DNA of 64,000 nucleotides from Plecoglossus altivelis (GCA_036571765.1 BROE01000003.1:5031104-5095103); one strand, 5' to 3'; positions 48,535-59,624 are shown, counted from the stretch's first letter. Translations and numbers: made by a program. The notes: a model not told the origin generated them from the letters alone.

Positions 48535-48577
<43 letters not shown>

Positions 48578-48844
48578 AGAAACACACAACAACCAACAAA
48601 ATGGAGGAGAGTTTAAACTCTTCTACCTCATCGTTTACTCTCATTAGAGAACTGTACAATCATTTGTATGTGTGCATGTCCGTAAGCTGGAACATAGGTT
48701 TGTTTGCAAACATGGATGGGACAGATGTTTTTCATTACTGAGGATGCGGCTGGTACTGAACCAATATCATTTTCTCAATAAAATGTGTGTGCAGGGGGAG
48801 ATTAGCAGTTTTCGAAATGTGTCATGGATAAAAGGACCTGTGCG

Positions 48845-48879
<35 letters not shown>

Positions 48880-49253
48880 CATCAGTGACTGATTGTGCTC
48901 TCTCAGAGCGCTCCCTGATCTCCAGGCTGCTGAGTCGGCGAGGTGAGGGAGCTGGGGGGGGCTCCTTCCTGGGGGAAGGGCAGGGGGCGGGGTCCGCGGG
49001 CGTGGCCTGGGAGGGCGCGGGCGTCGGCCGGCTGTCCAAGACCGGGCTGGGCTGGCGGGGGCCGGCCGGAGGGGTGCGGGGGGTGACGACGGAGGCTGGG
49101 AGGGGGCTTGTGGAAGGGCGCGGGGCAGGGGTGGGGAGCGGGGGTTTGGCTGCGATGGTGGGTTTGGGCGGGAGGGGCCCGGCCAGGCGGCCAGAGATGA
49201 GCGGTCGGTCGGGTTGGAGGGGGTCCAGGGTGGTGACTGGCCTGCGGGAGTCT

Positions 49254-49328
<75 letters not shown>

Positions 49329-52300
49329 GCATCCAGTCAGTCAAGCAGGCAGTGAAGCAGTCATCCAGCCAGCCAGTCGGAGATCTGCGGGTACCTGATG
49401 ATGTGGACATGGTCCGAGGCTTCATAAACGTGGGAGGAGGCTCTGGTTTTCTGTCCAGGATGGCACCTGGGGGACAGGGGCATGTTAGGACTCACACACA
49501 CACGTGTATACACACACACACACACCAGGCACATTGATGTGAGTGACCACCAGGCTGATGTGTATGGTGTGTATGAACCCATTCACTACAGACATCTGCT
49601 GAGACAGACACACACATCATGAGTTGACCTGGAGTGTGACCTCTGCTTGAGAGCAGTCCCATGATGCTCTGTGTTCTGCCCTCGACCAGGGTCAACACTG
49701 CAGTGCTGAGTAGGTCAAATGGAACAAACACGCAAACTAATACACGCAAACACAGTAACACACACACAGTAACACACACACATTAAGACACACACAGTAG
49801 CACACACACATTAAGACACACACAGTAACACACACGCAGTAGCACACATACAGTAACACACACACACAGTAACACACACATTAAGACACACACAGTGACA
49901 CAAACACACAGTAGCGCACACACAGTAACACACACACAGTAACACACACCCTTGAACACACACAGTAACACAAACACAGTAACACACACACAGTAACACA
50001 CACACAGTAACACACACCCTTGAACACACACAGCAGTCTTACCCTCTGAGTTGGCCTTCCTGAGCTCCTCATCTTTGTTCTAGAAACAGACCAGATAGAC
50101 GTTAACGTTCCTCTGCCTCGCTGTATATATCTATTTCTCTCTCTCTCTCTCGAACGCTCACGAACAGTCACATACACTCCTACCCAGACTGATAAGTCAG
50201 GCTTCCATGGTCTTGACAAGTTAATTCCCCTCTACTCTGTTCTCAGGCACCGTAGATAGTGAACACTGATGTTAATTTCAGCTGCAGAGAGAGGAGCAGC
50301 TAATCCTGCATGAAACCTTCCAAGTCTCAGAGCTCAGAGCATGAGAGCAGGACCCCCCCACACGCACACACACGCACGCACACACACACACACACTCCCA
50401 GCCCTACCTGGCAGGTCTTGGGGTCCGCAGGGGGGGTCTTGGCCACGCCCATGCGGTGCAGCATGACATGGAGCCTCTGTTCCAAACTAGAGGAGGTCTC
50501 TGAGGCGTGCTTCTGAAACGCAGCAACAGCACCCACACAGTGGGGTCCACCGTGGGGGACGGAGTGTGTGTGAGCATGACAGTGTGAGTGAGTGTGAGTG
50601 AGTGAGTGTGCCAGTAAGCGTGAGCTGGAGAGTGTGCATGTGTGTGTCTTACCCTCCCGTGGGTGCTGGTTGGGTCCTCCAGGCCGGTCAGCAGGATGAG
50701 GGACTGGGACTTCCCCTCCCTCAGCGACCTCCGTGCGACCTTTACTCTCCGACCCTCATCTGGCGTGCGGCTCTTCTCCCAACCTGAGGGCGGGGCCGCA
50801 CCGGGGACAGGGCTGGACGAGTCCAGCTCGACGGGGGCGGGAGCAGGGGAGACGGGGGTCGGCGGGGTGGCGGGGGGGGCGGAGGGGGTGGGGCCATCAG
50901 GGGGAGGGGCAGCAGGGGCCATCTTGTCCTCGGAAGCTCCTCCTTCTGTGACGGTGGCAGTAGAATGGTTAACACCGGCCTCCTCCGCCTTCCCTCTCTC
51001 CTTCTCCTTCTCTTTCTCGGCCCGGGCCGCCTCTCTGAGGGGCCGGATCAGGTCGGCGATGGAGGTCTTCTTGGCTTTGACCTCCACCCCTCCATCGCCC
51101 TTTGCCCCCCTCCCCGCCCGAACCTTCTTAAAGGCAAAGAAGTCGCCAAACTTCTTCTTGATGTTTTTGGAGGGGGCGGTGCTGAGAGGGGTGGAGCCTG
51201 GGAAGGCAGGAGTGGGGGTGGGGGTGGGGGTGGAGGAGGGGAGGGAGGAGGGCGGGGTGGGCGTGGAGGGGAGAGCCGGTGTAGAGGTGGGAGGGGCTTC
51301 ACATGTGGTAGAGGTGGGAGGATCTGTAGAAGTGATGGGCAGGGCTGGGGAGGCGGAGCTCGGCTCTGCGGGTGGAGCTTGGTCAGGGAGCTCCTCCCCC
51401 TTGGCCTTTCTGCAGCAGAAACAGCAGAAACACTGCTCAGTTTCCGACCAATCAGACACTCTTATCTGTCGCTGGCAGGAAGTGTATCTGGAGCTGAGAG
51501 GAAGTGAGCAGGGTGTGTTTGCGGCCATGTCTGAATGCGTTCCCCCATCTCTGACCTAGCATGGTTGGCGTCGGAAAGGGGTTCCTGCATACTGACCCCC
51601 ATCAACCATGTTAGGTGAGGGATTACTCTAAAGCCCCTTTTATACAGATAGGTAATATTGCAACGTTTCTATAAAGAAAACATCATTATGAATGTTTGTT
51701 CACACCAAACCAAATGACGCCGTCAGACCACAGCCCTGTGTGGGAATTTAGGTGGCTTGCCAGCGTTCCAGAAAAAGACGTGTGATGTTAACGTCGTAGC
51801 TAGCATTTGTAGTCCTACCCTGACGCCTCTCCTTTTGACACAGATGTGATTCGGCTCTGCGACTACCTCCACTGCCGGCTTAACATCGCCACCACAATTA
51901 CTTGCAATTCCATGGTCATATCTTTTATACAGGGAAACGTGGTGGCATAAATGCACTATAGCCCTGCCCTGAGCAGGCTGTGTAAACGGGGCTGGAGAAA
52001 GGGAGGAAGGAGGGTGAGAATCTGTGTGGGGAGCTCTGTGAGTTGAGTGGGAGTGTGTGAGCATGCATGTGAGTAGGGTGTGGGTAGGGTGTGGTTAGGA
52101 TGTGGTTAGGATGTGAGAAGGGTGTGGGTAGGGCGTGTGAGGGTGGGTGAGTGGGATGTGAGGGTCGCAGGTGTGTGAGGGTGGGTGAGTGGGATGTGAG
52201 GGTCGCAGGTGTGTGAGGGTGTTCTGCGTCTACGGACGTTGTTCACCTGTGTGTGTGTTTCCTTACAGGGAGTGTGTGTGAGGGTGTGTGTTTCCTCACA

Positions 52301-52970
52301 GGGAGTGTGTGTGTGAGGGTGTGTGTTTCCTCACAGGGAGTGTGTGTGTGAGGGTGTGAGTTTCCTCACAGAGAGTGTGTGTGAGGGTGTGTGTGTGTTT
52401 TACTCACAGGGAGTGTGTGTGTTTTACTCACAGGGAGTGTGTGTGTGAGGGTGTGTGTGTGTTTTACTCACAGGGAGTGTGTGTGAGGGTATGTGTGTGT
52501 CTTTTACTCATAGAGAGTGTGTGTGTGAGGGTGTGTGTGTGTTTTACTCACAGGGAGTGTGTGTGAGGGTGTGTATGTGTTTTACTCACAGGGAGTGTGT
52601 GTGAGGTTGTGTGTGTGTGTGTTTTACTCACAGGGAGTGTGTGTGAGGTTGTGTGTGTGTGTTTTACTCACAGGGAGTGTGTGTGAAGTTGTGTGTGTGT
52701 GTGTTTTACTCACAGGGAGTGTGTGTGAGGTTGTGTGTGTGTGTGTTTTACTCACAGGGAGTGTGTGTTTGAGGGTGTGTGTGTGTTTTACTCACAGGGG
52801 ATCATCAGGAAGGATCTTCTTGGTGAAGAACTCTTCTACTCCCTCATCCACCCTGCCCATCGTCTCACTGGCCTCATTCTCGGTGTCTGCTGCCTCCTGC
52901 ACACACGCACACACACACACGCACACACACACACGCACACACACACACACACGCATGCACACGCACACAT

Positions 52971-53011
<41 letters not shown>

Positions 53012-55136
53012 GGATGGACGTGAGTCAGGAGGTCCTGTAACAGCACAGCCAGAGTATACTGAGGCTACTCATCTCTTGCCCTTCAACTCACCCACAGTGA
53101 TTTTACCTCACAGGTACACCCTTTATCAGGACTGCTCTCCCTCCCTCCCTCTCTCTCCCTCTCTCTCCCTCTCCCTCTTTGCCTCTCTTCCAACAGATTT
53201 GTGACCTCTGACATTCAATCCCTTTTCTTCCAGCTTTCATATGAGACTACAGTCAAGGACTGTCTTCTTGGCATCTATCTTTTTTTAAATCTCTGACACA
53301 CACACACACACATACACCCCCTCCCCCCCTCCCCACACACACACATACACACACACACACAGGGCTACAGGCGATGTATTTCCAATGTGTAGGAGAGCCT
53401 CTGCAGAGATACAGCTTCCGTGGCAACCATATGCAAATGAACCACCATGCTGCATGGGAAATTGATTATAAATCATTTAGCACCTTTTACCCAATCGCAG
53501 AGCTCCAAAAAACATCACTCCGTTCCATCTTCAGGAAGCCACATCAAAACACACTTACTCTTCTATGTGATGCTATCTTCCTGGAATACTGTGGTCTGTC
53601 AGGCTTGTCTCTTTTTGCAGTTGGACGTGAGACACTGAAGGGCTGAGGTTAGGGCTGGGGTTAGGCCGTGGGCTGGGGCTGGGGTTAGGCCATGGGCTGG
53701 GGCTGGGGCTAGGCCATGGGCTGGGGCTGGGGTTAGGCCATCGGCTGGGGCTGGGGCTGGGATTAGGGTTGGTATTGATGCTAAGCTTGGTCAGAACATC
53801 CTCTGTCACACTACACAAATAACAAGTCCAAATTGGAAACTGCAACCAATCAAATGATCTGGAGCAAAAACTAACAACTGAATCACCACTAATCACCACC
53901 AGCTAGGGGGTTGTTGCCGTGTGCAATGGTCCTTCTGTTGCCACGGTGGCAGCAGCACCACCAGCCACCACCTGTTCCCTTGGTCTGCCAGCCAAGATGT
54001 CATCTTACACACGTGACGAACACACACACATACATACTTGGAATATGGCACATGATCAACATGAAGGACACAACATGTTTGACATTAGTTAACTGTGCTG
54101 GCCCCATATGTTCGAAAGTCCTAATGGTAGCAAAAGAAGTAGATGAGCGTAGGGTCCTGAGTCCGGAGTGTACAGGCAGACAGAGCAGACGCTGGTGTGT
54201 GTGTGTGTGTGTGTGCATGCGTGCGTGTGTGTCTGAGCTGCTGTAGTCATGTGTCCTCTGTGTGTTCTGGGGGAGGGGGGGGCAGCCGACTCCCGCTTTC
54301 TGGAGAGGCCGTCAGGTGTGTCTGTGCTCGCGTTTCCATGGTCACCCCGTCCCTACTGCTACCAAACGTCACAGATCTGAGATGGGCCCTGCACAACCAC
54401 CCTCCCACACCACAACCACCCCCCCCCACTCCACCATCACCCCACACACACACGCTCGCATTCCGATATATTCCAAATGACCACCTACACACGAGCGTGT
54501 TTCCGTGTACCTGGCAAGGGTTTCAGAACTGCGAGTTCTGTTTCAGAAGAGCCGTCCGTGTTGAAGAGCGATGAAGAGACATCCGGGTGGTCACCATGAC
54601 ACACAGCTCTAAGCATCCCCATGCTACACACAGCACATTCATCATACACACACTCACTGCAGAGCTGATACAGATGTCACACACACACACAGTTTCCATT
54701 CACATAATCCATGTTAAAGAGGGATCCTCCTATCCCCAAGAGTTTTGACGAGAGGAAAAGAGAGAGGTAGTGAGAGAAAAGGGGCGAGATGCACACACAG
54801 AGACACCGAGAGAGAAAGAGAGATACAGAGATGGAGGAAGAGAGATACAGAGAGACAGGGAGAGATCCAGAGATGGAAGAAGAGAGAGAAATACAGTGAG
54901 ACAGGGAGAGATACAAATTTGGAGGAAGAGAGAGATACAGTGAGACAGGGAGAGATACGAAGAGAGGGAAATACACAGAGAGACACAGAGATGGAGGACG
55001 AGAAAGATACAGGGAGAGATACACAGAGAGAGATACAGAGAGACAGGGAGAGATACAGAGAGACAGGGAGAGATACAGAGAGTGAGAGATACAGAGAGAC
55101 AGGAAGAGATACAGAGAGAAACAGAGAGACAGGGAG

Positions 55137-55173
<37 letters not shown>

Positions 55174-57812
55174 TAGAGAGAGATACAGAGAGAGATACAT
55201 AGAGACAGGGAGAGATAGAGAGAGAGATACAGAGAGACAGGGAGAGATCCAGAGATGGAAGAAGAGAGACACATTGCATCGCTCAGCGTGCGTGAAGAGA
55301 CAAGGCAAGAGCATACAGTATGAAAGCTCATGATTATCAGGAGAGATGATGGATGCCTTACGACAGCGTACAGGCAGAGAGAACGGAGCAATCATGATAG
55401 TAGTGATACAGCGGATATCATCGAGATTTATTGATCGAAGTGTTCAAATTTGTGAAGAGCCGCACTGTATACTAGGAGCAGGACATGGAGCATAGTACTT
55501 ACTTACTGAAGGATTTAGCGAGTGACGAGTAGTATATGCAGGAGAGAGATCGCTAGAGCGATTCGGAATAGCGAAGGGAGACAGGCCATACGCAGCGGAT
55601 AGACTATGTGGGAGAGTGAATATACAGAGAGAGTACTACATGTACGCGAGAGAGCAGTGTAACAGAGAGGATTGATCGGGTCCCGAGCACGGACATGTAG
55701 TAGTAGAGATACCTGACACGAGATATCCAGAGAGAAGATGCAGAGAGCTAAGTCGGATATACAACGAGGAGACAGGCGAGATGATTACACACAGATGAGA
55801 GTGATACAGATGAGACTCAGAGATACAGAGATGAGACGAGGTAATTACAGAGAGACAGGGAGAGATTGCAAGGAGACGAGAGATACTATCATAGAGACAG
55901 GGAGTAGCCCCTTTTGGTCTCTTTAATCGTGAAATTTATGAGGGATTATTAGGGATGGGGGTAACCAGGCCGGCGGGGAGGCTCGTCTTTCCCCGGGCGG
56001 CTAGTGGGTGTGCAGAGTTAGGAGAAGATATTTCTCACTAACCGGATGCGGTATTGACTAACCGAATCTGGAGTCTGACACTCACACGCTGTTCATGGCA
56101 CACGCTCACGCGCGATAGTTGCACACGCACCAGCGCCACTTACGGAAACCACTCACACGCACGCACGCTAGACCACACAACCGCCATCCCACACACACGT
56201 TATTGCTAGCACACCCAATAGAATGCACATTCATGACCAAGATGACAATACGAGCTCGGTACAAAATACGATAGAGAGAGAGAGAGAGACAGAGAGAGAG
56301 ATACAGAGATATACAGAGAGAGATGCAGAGAGAGCGAGATACAGAGAGACAGGGAGAGATACACACAGAGAGAGAGATACAGAGAGACTCAGAGATACAG
56401 AGAGAGAGAGATACAGAGAGACAGGGAGAGATGCAGAGACAGAGAAATACATAGAGACAGGGAGAGCCCCTTCTTAATGTGAAATATGAATTATTAAGGG
56501 ATGGAACCATCTGAATCTTGGTGGGCAGAGTAGAGATATTTCACTACGGAGATGACAGACCGAAGCTGGACTGACACACACGCGTGCATGCACACGCACG
56601 CGCATGCACACGCACGCGCACACGAACACACACGCACGCACGCACACACACACGCACACACACACACGTTATCTAGCACACCCAAAGAATGCACATCAAC
56701 ACAAGAGAAACCAGCTCGGACAAAATAGACTCTAGGATAGAGGCTCGACCCTGCCCCGAGGACAGATACACACACACACACACACACACATACACACACA
56801 CACACACACACACAACCAGCAGAACAGATGAGCTGCTATACTGCGACAGGAGAATAACACACACGCAGCTGAAAGAACAGCCTACATCACAACAACAGTC
56901 ATTCTGACATGATAAAACCAGAGATGAACAGGGAGCGACAGAACGAGGGAGCCAGAGAAGGGAGAGGGGGGGTGGAGGGGGAGGGGGGGTGACAGAAGGA
57001 GGGGAGGGGGTGAAAGATGGAGAGGGGGAGGGAGGAAGGAGGATGGAGTGAGGGAAAGGAAGGAGGAAGAGAGCTGTATGCTACAGAGACAGCTCTCTCC
57101 CCGACTGCAATAACCTGAGCAGTAGACCGTCATCAGAGAACAGCTCCCTCCCCCATCTCTCCTTCTCCCTGCCTCTCCCTCTCTCCGCGGCTTCCTCTGC
57201 TCCGATCCGCCGTTCCCCTCCTTCATTTCCCTCCATCCCTCTACCCATCCCTTCCTCGCACGGAACGCATTTCTCTCCCCATAATTAGCTTCCCTCTGTA
57301 CCCCCCCCCTCCGCGCCCATCGCTCTCTCCTTCTCTCTCTTCCTTTCTTTCCTCCCTCCCCCCCCCGCTCTGTCCCTCCGTGCCGCTGTCTTACCTGGGG
57401 CTGCGAGGCAGGCTTGCTGGGGGGCTGCGTGTGTGAGCGCTGGGGGGGTCTCGGTCTGGACCGGGTGTAGTGCCTGAGCGTCTGGCCGGCCGTGGGCAGG
57501 TCCATAGGGGTTGCCGGGGCGGCAGACGACGGTTGCCGGGGCTTGGTGTTGCTAGGAGCCGCGGAGCGAGCAGGAGCCTGGGCTGCAGCACCCGCCTCCC
57601 TGCCTGGGTGGGCGGGGCCAACAGCCCTACGCTGGCCTGACGCGCTGACTGACAGCAGCGTCGCCGACGACGACCGGGCCCGCCCACTCCCTCCCTCAGC
57701 CCCTGAGAGATCCCCTCCTCCTCCCCCCCCCCTCCCCCGGCTCCTCCATGCTGATGGTGCAGGCTCCACTCTCTCTCGCGTGCCGGCTGCTCCCAGTCCA
57801 CATCCAACAGAC
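47206..57812 (-). CDS. carmil2: CARMIL-family actin regulator, 3' part (best fit CARMIL2/RLTPR), 10 exons
   Basis: CARMILs are membrane-associated scaffolds that bind actin capping protein and reduce its filament-end affinity; CARMIL2 also acts in CD28 signalling. Exons, 5' to 3': 57812-57395, 52896-52796, 51409-50653, 50512-50408, 50079-50043, 49466-49395, 49251-48880, 48500-48396, 47796-47692, 47579-47206. All junctions are GT-AG and phases chain from the first exon to TGA: 2446 nt, 814 codons. Exon 1 ends with a CPI motif (LRHYTRSRPRPP), exon 2 has the CSI motif (MGRVDEGVEEFFTKK), exon 3 has KKKFGDFFAFKK and SLILLTGLED, exon 4 SLEQRLHVMLHRMGVAK, exon 9 LPRLQRSPVRK. These match the order in human CARMIL2, and linkage to human 16q genes favours CARMIL2 over CARMIL1/3. 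PH and leucine-rich-repeat exons lie beyond the right edge. Confidence 0.9.
47341..47445. repeat. carmil2: 18-bp coding minisatellite in the CARMIL last exon
   Basis: Five to six copies of a GGCCTGGACCTTGACTTG-type unit with one shortened copy. Because the unit is a multiple of three it adds Gly-Pro-Ser-Gln repeats without shifting frame. Confidence 0.85.
47692..47796 (-). CDS. carmil2: CARMIL exon with LQRSPV motif
   Basis: Encodes ELKAVLPRLQRSPVRKHVTL GELPPC, aligned with LRLQRSPVLKRR of human CARMIL2. The donor is GGGGG/GTGAGT. If it is not used, the reading frame ends two codons later at GGT GAG TAG, which would give a shorter C-terminus. Confidence 0.9.
47797..48140. repeat. GA array directly upstream of a CARMIL acceptor
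   Basis: About 340 bases of GAGAGAGGGAGGGAGACACA-type units. On the gene strand it is an enormous CT tract joined to the CTCTCCTCAG acceptor, making up more than half of a 599-nt intron. Confidence 0.93.
48396..48500 (-). CDS. carmil2: CARMIL exon, 105 nt
   Basis: Encodes ESLPKPRPRMKPLPQRRAVS followed by VHEDALRDHAPLLAE, phase 1-1. Acceptor GATCCTCCCAG, donor TGAAG/GTGAGG. Confidence 0.9.
48880..49251 (-). CDS. carmil2: CARMIL Pro-rich exon, 124 codons
   Basis: A phase 1-1 exon rich in PxxP motifs (PLPPKP, KPPLPTPAP, PPPAPSPRR), typical of the CARMIL Pro-rich tail that binds SH3 domains. It ends SSLEIRERSERAQSVTD. Acceptor is a CT microsatellite ending CTCCAG; the donor GATG/GTACACACAC merges directly into an AC microsatellite. 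Confidence 0.9.
49257..49325. repeat. (GA)n upstream of a CARMIL acceptor
   Basis: A pure GA run that, on the minus strand, forms the polypyrimidine tract of the 49251 acceptor. Confidence 0.92.
49395..49466 (-). CDS. carmil2: CARMIL exon, 72 nt
   Basis: Encodes AILDRKPEPPPTFMKPRTMS TSS between a CCCCCAG acceptor and a CATCAG/GTACCC donor, phase 1-1. It corresponds to the SIKSRTHSVS region of human CARMIL2. Confidence 0.88.
49740..50035. repeat. AC-rich array, CACACACAGTAACA units
   Basis: Around 20 units of the form ACACACACAGTAACAC with TTAAGACACACA and CCTTGAACACACA variants, ending immediately beside the 50043 exon donor. Confidence 0.88.
50043..50079 (-). CDS. carmil2: CARMIL 37-nt micro-sized exon
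   Basis: Encodes NKDEELRKANSEG. Acceptor TGTTTCTAG, donor GAGG/GTAAGA. Short, but its phase (0 to 1) is required to join the neighbouring exons, which supports it. Confidence 0.88.
50408..50512 (-). CDS. carmil2: CARMIL exon SLEQRLHVML
   Basis: A phase 0-0 exon with KHASETSSSLEQRLHVMLHR MGVAK, matching FEQRVQVMLQRIGV of human CARMIL2. Acceptor GCGTTTCAG, donor CCAG/GTAGGG. Confidence 0.93.
50653..51409 (-). CDS. carmil2: CARMIL large Pro/Ala-rich exon
   Basis: At 757 nt (252 codons), this is the largest exon seen. Low-complexity Pro/Thr/Ser runs flank the conserved KKKFGDFFAFKK and KKTSIADLIRPLREAAR boxes, which correspond to KKLGTLFAFKK and TFGDLLRP of human CARMIL2, and the exon ends in SQSLILLTGLEDP. 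The low-complexity parts make this region much longer than in mammals. Confidence 0.92.
52040..52259. repeat. GT-rich short tandem repeats
   Basis: Units such as TGGTTAGGATG and GTGAGGGTGGGTGAGTGGGATG occur in tandem, leading into the adjoining splice-site minisatellite. Confidence 0.75.
52260..52795. repeat. ~25-45-bp minisatellite carrying copies of a CARMIL 5' splice site
   Basis: About 14 units containing TTTTACTCACAGGGAGTGTG then GTGAGGGTGTGTGTG (early units TTTCCTCACAGGGAG). Read on the gene strand, most units contain CCCTGTGAGTAAAACACAC, the same sequence as the real donor at 52796. The array lies immediately inside the intron. Confidence 0.93.
52796..52896 (-). CDS. carmil2: CARMIL exon with CSI motif
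   Basis: Encodes EAADTENEASETMGRVDEGV followed by EEFFTKKILPDDP. The RVDEGxxEFFxKK segment is the CARMIL-specific capping-protein interaction (CSI) motif that, with CPI, forms the high-affinity binding region. Its donor CCCCT/GTGAGTAAAAC is repeated many times in the adjacent minisatellite. Confidence 0.95.
52904..53010. repeat. (AC)n with CACACG interruptions, then (GACA)n
   Basis: AC-rich sequence followed by about nine AGAC units (52972-53009), just upstream (gene sense) of the CSI exon acceptor. Confidence 0.92.
53645..53775. repeat. GGGCTGGGGCTGGGGTTAGG minisatellite
   Basis: Four to five units of roughly 24-30 bp with runs of four Gs, compatible with G-quadruplex formation on the plus strand. 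It lies in the CARMIL intron between 52896 and 57395. Confidence 0.88.
54745..56470. repeat. AGATACAGAGAGACAGGGAG array with a degraded internal copy
   Basis: Clean units of GAGATACAGAGAGACAGGG at about 54770-55260 and again at about 56270-56466 flank about 1 kb (55280-56270) in which the same phrases are broken by frequent single-base insertions. The segment at about 55,890-56,270 resembles 56,450-56,740 in order of landmarks (CCCCTT, TGTGAAAT, GATATTTCT, CACACCCAA). Confidence 0.8.
56577..56815. repeat. AC-rich microsatellites
   Basis: Two AC-rich stretches (about 56577-56668 with CACGCACG interruptions, and about 56767-56814) in the long CARMIL intron. Confidence 0.9.
56930..57394. other. 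CARMIL intron segment, purine- then pyrimidine-rich
   Basis: GGGAGAGGGGGGTGGAGGGG-like sequence to about 57075, then unique sequence and CCCTCC-rich sequence up to the donor at 57394. No additional exon was recognised. Confidence 0.6.
57395..57812 (-). CDS. carmil2: CARMIL exon with CPI (capping-protein interaction) motif
   Basis: Strong acceptor (CTCCGTCTGCAG) and donor (CCCCAG/GTAAGA). The 3' half is Ala/Pro/Ser-rich and ends with LRHYTRSRPRPPQRSH, fitting the CPI consensus LxHxTxxRPx. In the frame of the CPI motif the exon begins in phase 2. The 5' end reads LLDVDWEQPAREREWSLHHQ in another frame that would fit the upstream exon's phase. A C10/G10 homopolymer at about 57723-57732 lies between, so a one-base error or frameshift is suspected. 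Confidence 0.85.
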
Positions 57813-58004
57813 CTGCAGACGGAGAGAGCGGAAGGGGGCAGGGAGAGAGAGAGAGGGGGGGGGAGCAGCAAGAGAGGGGAGGGCACAGAGAGAGAGGAAG
57901 GGGCAAGGAGAGAGAGGTAGGGGGGTGTTGGTACAACCCACACAGTTGAAAGATGCATGGTAGAATGTACAGTATGTGAAATACAGGATAATACCATTAT
58001 GACA

Positions 58005-58208
58005 ACCGAGAGAGAGGGGGGGGGGAGAGAGGAGAGCAAAGAAAGAGAGAGAAAAGAGGGAGAGGGACTGAGAGAGAGAATGGAAGAGGGAGAGAGGAGA
58101 GAGAAGAAAGATAGAGAAAAGAGGGGGAGGAGCTAAAAACTGAGCAGGAGGAGAGGACTGGTGAAGACAGAAAGAAAGAAGAACATCAGAGGACAAATAA
58201 ATCAGCAG

Positions 58209-58257
<49 letters not shown>

Positions 58258-58258
58258 A

Positions 58259-58299
<41 letters not shown>

Positions 58300-58300
58300 C
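58005..58300. repeat. GA-rich block
   Basis: AG-only sequence with AGAGAGAGAAAG units, a pure GA run at about 58208-58300, in the intron upstream of the CPI exon. Confidence 0.88.
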
Positions 58301-59339
58301 GGGCTACAGGCATTCATAGATGAGAGGGGAGATGGATGGATGGAATGATCAGAGTAGAGGGACAGATGGATGGATTGATAGATGGATGCATACTAATTAC
58401 AGACTCAGCTGCATACTGAATATTCTCTACCTAGAACACAAGCGATCCAGGGCGAGATAAAGAGAGGGGTGAAATATATAGATAAAGAGAGAAGGGAGAG
58501 ACAGAGAGATAGAGGGAGGGAGGGATATAGGGAGGGAGAGGTGGATGAGGGAGGGGGTAGGGAGCAGCTGTGTAATGGTTGTACGTCTGTGACCCCAAAA
58601 CTCAGCTCCTCCCACAACTGGCCCCCCTCAGCTCCATCCTCTACCTCTCCTACCCTCCCCTCCCCCTCTCCTCCTCTCCCTCCTCATCCCCCTCTTCCCG
58701 CTCTCCACATCCCCCCTCTACCACTTCCTCCTCATCCCTCTCTCCTCCACACCCCCACCACCTCGCTTCTCCATCCTCACCCCCCTCTCCTCCTCACCCC
58801 CACCCCGTTCCCTCTCCTCCCTCCCCCATCCCTGGGTGAGGTTCAGTGGTCTGAAAGTAAGCGGGCCATGCTCCAGTTAGCCACGGCACTGTCTCCAGTC
58901 AGCAGGACACACACTCGCACACGCGCACACACACATCACTGTCTCCAGTGAGAAGGACACACACACACACACACACATATCACTGTCTCCAGTAAGGAAG
59001 ACACACACCCCCCCTGTCTCCTGCCAGTAGACCAGCAGCTCTGGTCAGTAGAGCAGCACCCCTGTGTAACCTCTTCTCCTCCCTGTCCCATCACTCCCAG
59101 TCCCCCTGTGTTCAGCAGACAAGAGGTTAACCAGACAGAGTCTGACTCTGACACATATTCATGTAAACACGCACACGCACGCGCACACACTCGCATATAT
59201 AGATCAGCAGAGCAGTGTGACATTGACACACATCCGTCCTGGTTGTAAATCTGGTCCGCTCTGTACTTAAGCTTCTTCTCTCTTCCAGTGGGACTTCTAG
59301 AGGCAGGACAAGACCACAGGGTATCCTGGGTGATCTGTG

Positions 59340-59546
59340 TGCGTGTGTTCTGACAGGTGATAGGGCCGTGTTTGTGTGTGTGTTCTGACAGGTGATAGGG
59401 CCGCGTGTGTGTGTTCTGACAGGTGATAGGGCCGCGTGTGTGTGTTCTGACAGGTGATAGGGCAGTGTGTAGGTGTGTTCTGACAGGTGATAGGGCAGTG
59501 TGTAGGTGTGTTCTGACAGGTGATAGAGCCGTGTGTATGTGGGTGT
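59340..59546. repeat. ~31-bp minisatellite GTTCTGACAGGTGATAGGGC
   Basis: Six to seven copies of GTTCTGACAGGTGATAGGGC followed by CGTGTGTGTGT or AGTGTGTAGGTGT. Located about 80 bases past the donor of the 59625-59691 candidate exon. Confidence 0.92.
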
Positions 59547-59624
59547 GTTTCATGAGGAAAAGGGGGAGGAGTAAAAGAAGGAGGGGGAGGAGTCGTAGGA
59601 TGGGGAGGAGGAGCAGGGTATTAC

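Noticed and set aside
50642..51559. A 305-codon plus-strand frame opposite the large CARMIL exon
   Set aside because: It is the antisense shadow of the GC-rich 50653-51409 exon; the minus strand has conserved CARMIL motifs and matching splice sites.
59215..59320. Possible exon reading SPTGREKKLKYRADQIYNQD on the minus strand
   Set aside because: Good acceptor (CTGCCTCTAG) but no convincing donor and no resemblance to CARMIL sequence.
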